64,000 nucleotides of DNA. It comes from Sphingomonadaceae bacterium 3R27C6. GTDB taxonomy: Bacteria; Pseudomonadota; Alphaproteobacteria; Sphingomonadales; Sphingomonadaceae. This document shows positions 16,960 through 23,979 of this stretch, piece after piece. The DNA lies in NCBI GenBank assembly GCA_005503215.1, contig SCNS01000005.1, forward strand, positions 218,445 through 282,444, in the 5' to 3' direction. Each line of letters begins with the position of its first letter. Within the stretch, counting starts at the first letter, position 1. The position numbers were made by a program, and so were the translations under genes. The notes under the pieces are model-generated. The model was not told where the DNA came from. It made no database searches and saw nothing but the letters and a program-made list of their open reading frames with translations.

Positions 16960-17113
16960 CCACCTTAGGACGGGCAACAACGGCTTGAATTGACGTCCGG
17001 CGAAGCGCATGAGGGCGGGGCGCCAGCGGCGGGGAGTCGTCCGCCGCTCCGGTTCGATGCACGTCAGTCCTCCGCATCGGGTGGCGCATTTCCATCCTGT
17101 GGGAGTCCAAGCG

Positions 17114-17659
17114 TTGGGACGGTTGATCCTGTTCAACAAGCCGTACGGCGTGCTCAGCCAGTTCACCGATCGCGGCACGCCCGAGGCGCGCGCGACGCTG
17201 TCCGATTATATCGACGTGCCCGGCGTCTATCCCGCGGGGCGGCTCGACCGCGATAGCGAAGGCCTGCTGATCCTGACCGACGACGGCGCGCTGCAGGCGC
17301 GAATTTCGTCGCCGAAGCACAAGACGCCCAAAACCTATCTGGCGCAGGTCGAGGGCGAGCCCGATGCGGCGAGCCTCGACCGGCTGCGCGCCGGCGTCAC
17401 CCTCAACGACGGCCCGACGCGCCCCGCGACCGTCCGCCGCATCGATCCGCCAATGCTGTGGGACCGCGACCCGCCGGTGCGCTACCGCAAGAGCGTTCCC
17501 GACAGCTGGATCGAACTGACGATCACCGAAGGCCGCAACCGCCAGGTCCGCCGCATGACCGCCGCGGTCGGCTATCCGACGCTGCGGCTGGTGCGCTGGC
17601 GGATCGGGGGGTGGGAGCTTGGCGCGCTGGCGCCGGGGGAATGGCGCGAGGCCGGGTGA
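17114..17659 (+). CDS. rluE: 23S rRNA pseudouridine synthase, RluE type
   Basis: A 181-residue RsuA/RluE-family pseudouridine synthase. Characteristic motifs are [15 protein letters not shown] at the N-terminus, [17 protein letters not shown] with the catalytic aspartate (D in RLD), and the C-terminal [20 protein letters not shown]. There is no S4 domain, as in RluE. TTG at 17114 puts the family N-terminus in register and has GGGAG upstream; GTG at 17099 or ATG at 17057 would add a basic, unconserved leader. RluE modifies U2457 in E. coli 23S rRNA; the exact site here is inferred. Confidence 0.88.
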   Translation: MGRLILFNKPYGVLSQFTDRGTPEARATLSDYIDVPGVYPAGRLDRDSEGLLILTDDGALQARISSPKHKTPKTYLAQVEGEPDAASLDRLRAGVTLNDGPTRPATVRRIDPPMLWDRDPPVRYRKSVPDSWIELTITEGRNRQVRRMTAAVGYPTLRLVRWRIGGWELGALAPGEWREAG

Positions 17660-17777
17660 AAGGTCCGCGCGCAATTTCGTCGTCGAACGGCGCCGCCCTT
17701 GTCAAAGGCCTGGTGCCCCACTATCCGTCGCGAACCTGGCCCCAGGCGCCTCGACCAGCCGACGCCGCCACCAAAGA

Positions 17778-18545
17778 TTGCTTCAGCTGAGCCCTGTTCC
17801 AGCCACTCCCTATGTCGAACAGCTCAGCATCGGGGCGGGGCGCCGCACGCTTGCGATCAGCCTGGCGGTTCTGATCCCCGCGCTCCTGCTGCTCCTACTG
17901 CTCTCCTTTGGCTTTGAAGGGGAGCCCGACTATCGCGAGGCGCGCGTCAGCGTGGTGAGCCTCGAGGCCAGCCAGATTTCAGCGGAAGCGCCCGAACCGA
18001 GCAGCGCGAAGCGCGAGCAGGCCGAAGAGCCGCCCGTGCCGCCGCAGCCGGTAACCGAAGACGTGCGGCCCCCGCGACCCGTGGAGCCGAAGGTTCCGCC
18101 GATCATAACGAAGCCGGCCGAACAGCCGCCCGCGCCGGCGCTTCCGCCGACGCCCGTTCGGCCGCCGAGCGGGAAGGTTTACGGGCCGCCCAACACCGGC
18201 GGCGGCTCCTCCGCCTCGCGCGACACCGAGCGGGTGGGGACGGCTCCCAATGGCGAGCCGCTCTATGCGGCCGCCTGGTATCGCGAGCCGAGAGACGATG
18301 AGCTTCGCGGCTATTTGTCGACCGCCAGCGGGCCCGGATGGGGGCTGATCGCTTGCCGCACCGCGCCCGATTATCGCGTCGAGGATTGCGTCGGGCTCGA
18401 CGAATATCCGAACGGATCGCAGATCAATCGCGCGGTGCTCGCCGCGGCGTGGGCGTTCCAGGTGCGGCCCCCGCGCCTTGGCGGACGGCCGCTGGTGGGC
18501 GCCTGGGTCCGGATCCGGATCGATTACGGGGTCAGGCGGCGTTAG
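17778..18545 (+). CDS. TonB-like membrane-anchored protein
   Basis: A protein of about 255 residues with one N-terminal membrane helix (LAVLIPALLLLLLLSFGF), then a long Pro/Glu-rich periplasmic linker (residues about 60–135) and a compact C-terminal domain with YREPRDDELRGYL, CRTAPDYRVEDC and WAFQVRPPRLGGRPLVGAWV. The layout is that of TonB, and the C-terminal domain is of a TonB-C-like type found in sphingomonads rather than classic E. coli TonB. No exbB/exbD genes are adjacent. The frame has no ATG at the right place; TTG at 17778 is the nearest start before the membrane helix. Two cysteines in the C-domain may form a disulfide. Confidence 0.72.
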   Translation: MLQLSPVPATPYVEQLSIGAGRRTLAISLAVLIPALLLLLLLSFGFEGEPDYREARVSVVSLEASQISAEAPEPSSAKREQAEEPPVPPQPVTEDVRPPRPVEPKVPPIITKPAEQPPAPALPPTPVRPPSGKVYGPPNTGGGSSASRDTERVGTAPNGEPLYAAAWYREPRDDELRGYLSTASGPGWGLIACRTAPDYRVEDCVGLDEYPNGSQINRAVLAAAWAFQVRPPRLGGRPLVGAWVRIRIDYGVRRR

Positions 18546-18641
18546 GGGCGGGAAGCTGTCAATGGCGGCGCGGGCGGCAATCCGTGGCCATTCTTCGGCC
18601 GTATTTCAGGGCGAGGATCGGGTTTCAGGGAGGGGCATCCA

Positions 18642-19139
18642 ATGAGCATGAAATCCATCGCCGCATCGCTTGCGCTGCTGTCCTGCTGCGCGTCGCCGCT
18701 CCACGCCCAGACGATCGAGGGCAGCGTTCCTCTGAACGGCGCCGGTCCGGTCGCGACGGGGGGCTTTGTCGGCGCGCGCCTGCGTATCCCGCTCGGCGGA
18801 ACGAAAAGCGACGAGGCACGGAAGCTTCGCGTCGGCCTGACCATGGCGCCGATGCAGCGGAGCGACGGGGCGGGGCTGAAGGGCCCCGCGTGGCGCATTG
18901 GCGAGGGGCTCGAATTCGGCTTTTCGAGCGATGAGCGATCGCCGCATCTCTCGCTCGCCGGGCAGCGGCTGACACCGGCGCACTATGCGCCCGGCCGGTC
19001 GACGCCGGCGAAGGGGCGCAGCAACATGTCCGACGCGGGGACAGTGGCGGTCGTCGTCGGCGGTCTCGCCCTCCTCGCGGGGGTCGGGCTGCTCGTCGCC
19101 CTCGATGCGTCGGACGACCCCGACCGCTGCTGCGAATAG
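18642..19139 (+). CDS. Hypothetical secreted/membrane protein
   Basis: A 165-residue protein with a signal peptide (residues 1–22, ending LHA before QTIEG). The middle part suggests beta structure (ARLRIPLGG, LRVGLTMAPM), and a single hydrophobic helix (VAVVVGGLALLAGVGLLVAL) lies near the C-terminus just before an acidic tail DASDDPDRCCE. I do not recognise the family. It follows the TonB-like gene by 96 bases on the same strand, so joint function is possible. Two hairpins in the convergent gap downstream mark the end of the unit. Confidence 0.65.
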   Translation: MSMKSIAASLALLSCCASPLHAQTIEGSVPLNGAGPVATGGFVGARLRIPLGGTKSDEARKLRVGLTMAPMQRSDGAGLKGPAWRIGEGLEFGFSSDERSPHLSLAGQRLTPAHYAPGRSTPAKGRSNMSDAGTVAVVVGGLALLAGVGLLVALDASDDPDRCCE

Positions 19140-19207
19140 CGGCGGCCGCCGAACTGTGACGGCTCCGGTCAGCCGGGACGCCGATCGATTCGGCTTTTCC
19201 GACAAAT

Positions 19208-19271
19208 CGGGCGGATAGCGCGGAGGTGCGCCATCCGCCCGGCTGTCCCGGCCGCCGGGATAGCGGCCGGG
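19208..19271. terminator. Two tandem hairpins in a convergent gap
   Basis: The first stem pairs CGGGCGGAT (19208–19216) with ATCCGCCCG (19233–19241) and contains an inner GCGC pair; the second pairs CCCGGCCGC (19247–19255) with GCGGCCGGG (19263–19271). They lie between the ends of a plus-strand and a minus-strand gene and have no T tract, so a bidirectional barrier is likely but not proven. Confidence 0.5.
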
Positions 19272-19278
19272 GGAGGGG

Positions 19279-20052
19279 TCACTTGGTCGTGTAGCCGCCG
19301 TTGACGAGGATCGTCTGTCCGGTCATCCACCAGCCGTCCGATACCAGCATGCGGATCCACGGCACGATATCCTGAATGTCGGTGAGCCCGGTCTTCGTGA
19401 AGGCTGAAAGCGCCGCGGCGGACTTGTGATAGGCCTGCGCATCCTCGCCCTCGGCGGGATAGAAGAAGGGGGTGTCCATCGGGCCGGGGCCGATCGCGGT
19501 CACCGAAATGCCGCGTGTCCCGAACTCTTTCGATGCGGCGCGGGTGAAATGTTCGACCGGCGCCTTGGTCCCCGCATAGGCGGCGTAGAAGGGCGTGTAG
19601 GCGCCGAGCAAAGATGTAACGAGCGTGCAGATCTTGCCATTGTCGTTCACATATTTGCCCGCCTCCTTCAGGAAGAAGAAGGCGGTCTTCGAATTGACCG
19701 CCGTCATCTCGTCATATTCGCCTTCGCTGATCTCGGTGAAGGGCTTTTTCAGCACCTTGCCGACAGTGTTGATCGCGATGTCGGGTCGGCCGATCGCGGC
19801 GATCGCGTCGGCGAAAAGCTTTTCCATCGCAGCGGCGGACGTGAGGTCGGCCTGAAATGCGACCGCCTCGGCCCCGGCGGCGCGGATCGCGGCGAGCGTC
19901 GCTTCGGTCTCGGCGGCCGAGGCGCCGCTGTTGTAATGCACCGCGATCGCCCTCGCGCCCTGCGCGGCGAGGTCGCGTGCGATGAGGCCGCCGAGATTCT
20001 TGCCGCCGCCGGCGATGAGGACGGTTTTACCCTGGATGCTGTGATCGGCCAT
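19279..20052 (-). CDS. SDR-family oxidoreductase
   Basis: A 257-residue short-chain dehydrogenase/reductase. The cofactor loop is VLIAGGGKNLGG near residues 10–21, the NAG-type position reads INTVG, and the active site has Ser in VTSLLGAY and the YAGTK pair (YxxxK) near residue 160. It ends with ILVNGGYTTK. HYNSG after the second strand suggests NADP rather than NAD preference, but this is tentative. Strong AAGGAGA precedes the start. It is divergent from an AraC-type regulator that probably controls it. The substrate is unknown. Confidence 0.88.
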   Translation of the reverse strand: MADHSIQGKTVLIAGGGKNLGGLIARDLAAQGARAIAVHYNSGASAAETEATLAAIRAAGAEAVAFQADLTSAAAMEKLFADAIAAIGRPDIAINTVGKVLKKPFTEISEGEYDEMTAVNSKTAFFFLKEAGKYVNDNGKICTLVTSLLGAYTPFYAAYAGTKAPVEHFTRAASKEFGTRGISVTAIGPGPMDTPFFYPAEGEDAQAYHKSAAALSAFTKTGLTDIQDIVPWIRMLVSDGWWMTGQTILVNGGYTTK

Positions 20053-20174
20053 TTTGGTCTCCTTGGTCGTTGATTATCCAAGGCTAAGGCGCTTTCGCCT
20101 TGTCCGCTTTCAAATTCCGGCACAATATTCGAATATTATCTTCGGCGAGTCGTGGGGGCTCGCAAGGTGGGTGA
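20053..20174. promoter_or_regulatory. Divergent promoter region with two palindromes (SDR / AraC)
   Basis: This 122-base gap contains AAGGCG-CTTT-CGCCTT at 20086–20101 and the perfect palindrome AATATTCGAATATT at 20124–20137. The second is AT-rich in a GC-rich background and lies midway between the two divergent genes, a good place for the AraC-type regulator or its RNA polymerase contact. Binding is inferred. Confidence 0.45.
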
Positions 20175-21035
20175 TTGACCGAAGCCGCAACCGTCTGGGA
20201 TGGTATCAGGCCGCGATCGGGGCGCGATGTGGTCGCGCGGTATCAGGCGCAGATCGGTCAGCTCGCCGTTCTTACCGCAACCGAAAATCTGGAGCAGCCC
20301 ACCGACTGGGCGTTCGAGGAAGATCATCATATCGTTGTCGTCCATCTGGGCGGCCGGCTCGACCAGATGGAGTGCGAGTTTTCGGTCGGGCCCTCGGGTC
20401 CGGTGCTGCCGTCGCGCTGCGATCTGTGGGTGATTCCGGCGGCGTGCCGCTATGCTGCGCTTGCGCGAGGCGACCGGGCGGAGTTCGTCGAACTGCGCAT
20501 ACCGACCGCATTGCTCGCCGATGCGCCGCTCGCCGCGCGGGTCCGCCATCGCGACGATGTCCTCTTTGCTGGCGCGGCGCGGCTGTTCGAATTGATGCGC
20601 AACGCCGACGACGATCTGGCACGAATGGCGGCACATGAGGTTGGCGATACGCTCGAGCAACATCTGCGTCGGTTCTATGGCTATCGCGAGCGGGTGCCGG
20701 GGCATCGCGCCCTGTCGGCGTCGGATCGCAACCGCCTCGTCGATGCGATCCGCGGGCAACTCGATGCAGAGCATAGCCTTGCCGGACTGGCGTCGCTGGT
20801 CGGCCTCGACGTTCGCCGCTTCACCGAAACGTTCCAGCAGGCTTTCGGCCTCTCGCCCTGGCAATATGTGATGCGTGCGCGGCTCGACGAGGCGGCGCGC
20901 CGGCTGTGGTATGGCGAGGAGCCGGTGACCGAGGTCGCGTTGGCGACGGGCTTTGCGTCACCCAGCCATTTCGCGACGGCCTTTGCGCGGCGGTTCGGGG
21001 TGCCGCCGACGCGCTATCGCGCGGCTGCGCAATAG
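20175..21035 (+). CDS. AraC-family transcriptional regulator
   Basis: A 286-residue regulator. The N-terminal half is an effector-sensing domain of the cupin type (VVVHLGGRLDQMEC), and the C-terminal half has two helix-turn-helix motifs: LAGLASLVGLDVRRFTETF followed by GLSPWQYVMRARL, then VTEVALATGFASPSHFATAF with the final RRFGVPPTRYR. The start is TTG at 20175 with AAGGTGGG upstream. It is transcribed away from the SDR gene and probably regulates it and itself. The inducer cannot be inferred. Confidence 0.92.
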   Translation: MTEAATVWDGIRPRSGRDVVARYQAQIGQLAVLTATENLEQPTDWAFEEDHHIVVVHLGGRLDQMECEFSVGPSGPVLPSRCDLWVIPAACRYAALARGDRAEFVELRIPTALLADAPLAARVRHRDDVLFAGAARLFELMRNADDDLARMAAHEVGDTLEQHLRRFYGYRERVPGHRALSASDRNRLVDAIRGQLDAEHSLAGLASLVGLDVRRFTETFQQAFGLSPWQYVMRARLDEAARRLWYGEEPVTEVALATGFASPSHFATAFARRFGVPPTRYRAAAQ

Positions 21036-21042
21036 CGGTCCG

Positions 21043-21079
21043 AACCGGCACCCGGCGCTGCGTGCGCCGGGTGCCGGTT
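21043..21079. terminator. 16-bp perfect hairpin in a convergent gap
   Basis: AACCGGCACCCGGCGC (21043–21058) pairs perfectly with 21064–21079 around the loop TGCGT. It separates the ends of the AraC gene and the following minus-strand receptor. No T tract follows in either direction, so it may be a bidirectional terminator helped by Rho, or an mRNA 3' end stabiliser. Confidence 0.65.
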
Positions 21080-21088
21080 GCGGGGGGA

Positions 21089-23761
21089 TCAGAACTTCAG
21101 GCGTGCGCCGACATAGAATTGGCGGCCATTGTCATAGATCGCGCGCGGGCGGTCGCGGGTGCCCGAATATTGCTCGATCTTCTCGTTGGTCAGGTTGATC
21201 GCATCGGCGGTGAGCGCGATATTGTCGGTGATGTTGACGCTGACCGACGCGTCGAGCGACGACAGGGCCGCCTGGTTGAGCGGCGCCGCGCGGTCGATAT
21301 CGATGAAGAATTTCGACCGGTAGTTGTACGAGAGTCGTGCGCTGACGAGGTCATTCTCGAAATAGCCCGTCAGGTTGAGCGAGTGCTTCGAATTGCCCGG
21401 AATCGGGTCGCCATTGTTCGCCTTCGCGTCGGAGTAGGTGTAGTTCACCACCGCGCCGAAGCCGCCCCAGATCGGGCGCGACACCTGGAATTCGAAGCCC
21501 TGGTTGCGGCCGCCGTCGCCGTTGCTGCGGCGGTTGATCTGATAGGGGCAGTTGAACAGGTTCGGATTGCCGCCGCCCGCCGCGACGCAGCCCGCGGGCT
21601 GCGATCCCGGCACGAAGACGCTCGGCAGGATTTCGGTCGAGGTCGTGTTGACGATGTACGACTGGATATCCTTGTAGAAGGCGGCGAGTGCGACGATCGT
21701 CTCGCGGTCGGGATACCATTCGATCGACAGGTCATACTGGTTGGCGCGATACGGATCGAGGTTCGGATCGCCCCCGCGCCCGGTGAGCAGGGTGCCGTTG
21801 AGATCGACGCCCGGCGTGATGTCGACGAAGTCGGGGCGCGTCACCGTCTTGCCCGCGGCGAAGCGCAGCACAACCTGAGGCGACAGGTCGACCGACAGGT
21901 TCGCACTCGGCAGGATGTCGGTGTACGACCGCTTCGCCGTCGACGGGGTAAAGCCGCCGAACGGGTTGGTGAACTGCGGGTTTGCGCCGCCGATGATGAA
22001 GCCGTCCGAGGTCTGCTTCGTCTCGATCACGCGCACGCCGACATTACCGCGCCAGCCGTCGCCGCCGAATTTCGCGAGGCCATAGCCGCCCCACGCCTTT
22101 TCGTTGATCGAGTAAGTGTTGCCGGGGACGAGGAAGCGGTCGGTTCCGGGCGCGGTCTGGGCGCCATAGATCGCACGCAGCTTCGCCGGATCGACGCGCC
22201 AATAATCGTTCAGCGTGCCGGGCGCCGCGATATTGTCGAGGAAGTCGCCGGGCATCCCGCTGCCGGTCGCGAAATCGGCCGAGGTGCAGGCGGCAGCGCC
22301 GCAGCGCAGGCCGGGGGTGAAGACGCCGCCATTGGTCGCGAAGCGTTCGGCGACGCGGTCGTGGTCGGTATATTTGACCCCGAATTTGAGCGCGGTCATC
22401 GGGCCCCATTCGACCTGCTTTTCGACGTCGAGATAGAAATATTTCTCCTCATCGTCGTTCGTCACCGACTGCATGCGCGCGAAGTCGGGGCGGATGCCCG
22501 CCGGGTTGAGCGGATTGGGGTTGGAGAAGCTGACTTCGGGACGGCCGCTGCGCAGGTCGTAGGCGAAAGCGCCGGGGCCCGCGAATTCGATGAAATTCTC
22601 GTTGCTCGTGTCGCCATTCGCCTTGGTCCAGCCGGCCTTGAAATGCACCGAGAGGCTGTCGGTCGGGCGGTACGTCAGGTCGAAATCGGCCGAGACGGTC
22701 TTGGCGACCGCCGCCCGGTCGATCGCGTCATAAACGACGCCGAAGCCCTGCGTGCCGCCGGCGCGCGACGCGATATTGCCCGCGACCGCGACGCCATCCT
22801 CGACCACGGCACCCGTGATCGTGCCGCCGCCGCCGAGTGCCTGTTCGCCCCACGCGATATAGTTCTGGTTGAAGTTATCGGCGTTGAAGCGCGAATAGAG
22901 GCCGGTGATGTTGACCTCGAGTTCGTCCGACGGGCGGAACTGGATGCCGATATTGGCGCCGTAGCGTTCGCGGTCCTGTTCGAACATCGTCGAACCGATC
23001 AGCGTCGGGACGAGCGCGCTCTGCCCGCCGCCGACGGGGAAGGAGCGATAGCCGAAGATTTCGAGCCCGTCGCGGCGCGTGCGGCGCTTCTGATAGATGG
23101 CGCCGACGAGGACGCCGAAGGTCTCGGCTTCATTTTTCCAGCTGACGAGGCCCGAAAGCTGCGGGTCGAACTTGCCCGACAGGTCCGAATACACGCCCTG
23201 CACCGACGCGGAGAGGGTGAGCGGTTCGAGGTCGAGCGGGTTGCGCGTGATGACGTTGATCGTACCGCCGACCCCGCCTTCCTCGACGTCGGCCTGCGGG
23301 CTCTTATAGACTTCGAGGCGGCCGATGATCGCGGCGGGCAGGGTGAGGTAGTTGAAGCTGCGCGTCGAGGCGACCTGGTCGAGAATGAACCAGTCGGCGG
23401 TCGCGACGCTGTGGCCGTTGAGCAGGGTCTTGGTGAGGTTCGGTGCGGTGCCGCGCAGCGAGACGCGCTCGCCTTCGCCGAACTCGCGGTTGACGACGAT
23501 GCCGGGAACACGCTGGAGCGCCTCGGCGACATTCTTGTCAGGGAATTTGCCGACATCCTCGGCGGTCACGACGTCGGCGATCACCGACAGGTCGCGCTTG
23601 GCGTCGATCGCTTCGCGGAGCGAGCCGCGGATCCCGGTGACGACGATTTCGCTTTCGGCCGCGGCGTCGGCGGCGGGGGCGGTCTGGGCGTGGGCCGCGC
23701 TGGCGGCGAAAAGCAGCGTACCAATGCTGGCCGAAGCGAGCAGATATCTTGCATTGGTCAT
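21089..23761 (-). CDS. TonB-dependent receptor (Caulobacter/Xanthomonas carbohydrate-type)
   Basis: An 890-residue outer-membrane receptor with a signal peptide (cleavage after AHA), a TonB-box-like EIVVTGIRGSL at about residue 38, and a plug with DVGKFPDKNVAEALQRVPGI, the signature of the large Xanthomonas/Caulobacter receptor family often used for oligosaccharides. The barrel ends with EKIEQYSGTRDRPRAIYDNGRQFYVGARLKF-type terminal strands (last residue Phe). Its promoter carries ATTGGTAT half-sites like those of GntR-type sugar-acid repressors, so a carbohydrate or sugar acid is a fair guess for the substrate; this is inference. The AraC and SDR genes are close but separated by a strong hairpin. 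Confidence 0.93.
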   Translation of the reverse strand: MTNARYLLASASIGTLLFAASAAHAQTAPAADAAAESEIVVTGIRGSLREAIDAKRDLSVIADVVTAEDVGKFPDKNVAEALQRVPGIVVNREFGEGERVSLRGTAPNLTKTLLNGHSVATADWFILDQVASTRSFNYLTLPAAIIGRLEVYKSPQADVEEGGVGGTINVITRNPLDLEPLTLSASVQGVYSDLSGKFDPQLSGLVSWKNEAETFGVLVGAIYQKRRTRRDGLEIFGYRSFPVGGGQSALVPTLIGSTMFEQDRERYGANIGIQFRPSDELEVNITGLYSRFNADNFNQNYIAWGEQALGGGGTITGAVVEDGVAVAGNIASRAGGTQGFGVVYDAIDRAAVAKTVSADFDLTYRPTDSLSVHFKAGWTKANGDTSNENFIEFAGPGAFAYDLRSGRPEVSFSNPNPLNPAGIRPDFARMQSVTNDDEEKYFYLDVEKQVEWGPMTALKFGVKYTDHDRVAERFATNGGVFTPGLRCGAAACTSADFATGSGMPGDFLDNIAAPGTLNDYWRVDPAKLRAIYGAQTAPGTDRFLVPGNTYSINEKAWGGYGLAKFGGDGWRGNVGVRVIETKQTSDGFIIGGANPQFTNPFGGFTPSTAKRSYTDILPSANLSVDLSPQVVLRFAAGKTVTRPDFVDITPGVDLNGTLLTGRGGDPNLDPYRANQYDLSIEWYPDRETIVALAAFYKDIQSYIVNTTSTEILPSVFVPGSQPAGCVAAGGGNPNLFNCPYQINRRSNGDGGRNQGFEFQVSRPIWGGFGAVVNYTYSDAKANNGDPIPGNSKHSLNLTGYFENDLVSARLSYNYRSKFFIDIDRAAPLNQAALSSLDASVSVNITDNIALTADAINLTNEKIEQYSGTRDRPRAIYDNGRQFYVGARLKF

Positions 23762-23814
23762 GTTAAGTCTCCCTCCAAAAGATCAAAAATCAATTATCGC
23801 TCTGATTTTGACGG

Positions 23815-23910
23815 GACCTTAGACATACCAATTTAAACGTCAAGCGCGATTTTGCGCAAGAAAAGATCGGATATTGGGAATGCAGGGATATTTTGGTATT
23901 TGATTGGTAT
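23815..23910 (-). promoter_or_regulatory. Promoter with ATTGGTAT operator half-sites for the 890-residue receptor
   Basis: On the minus strand, TTGACG (23843–23838) and TAAGGT (23821–23816) are separated by 16 bases, and an ATTGGTAT half-site (23832–23825) lies between them. The inverted form occurs at 23903–23910, with a near-copy TTTGGTAT at 23892–23899. The half-site equals one arm of ATTGGTATACCAAT, the operator type of ExuR/UxuR-like GntR repressors. Repression by such a protein, with looping between sites, is inferred. Confidence 0.5.
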
Positions 23911-23979
23911 CATATGAAGTGGAGCAGAAGGGCGCCCGATCCGGGGGCAGCCTCGAAAGCTGCGCGGCTGTCCGCTTGA

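Noticed and set aside
20906..23836. 976-codon plus-strand open frame opposite the 890-residue receptor
   Set aside because: The receptor has a signal peptide, TonB box and barrel; the antisense frame has no motif and arises from codon bias.
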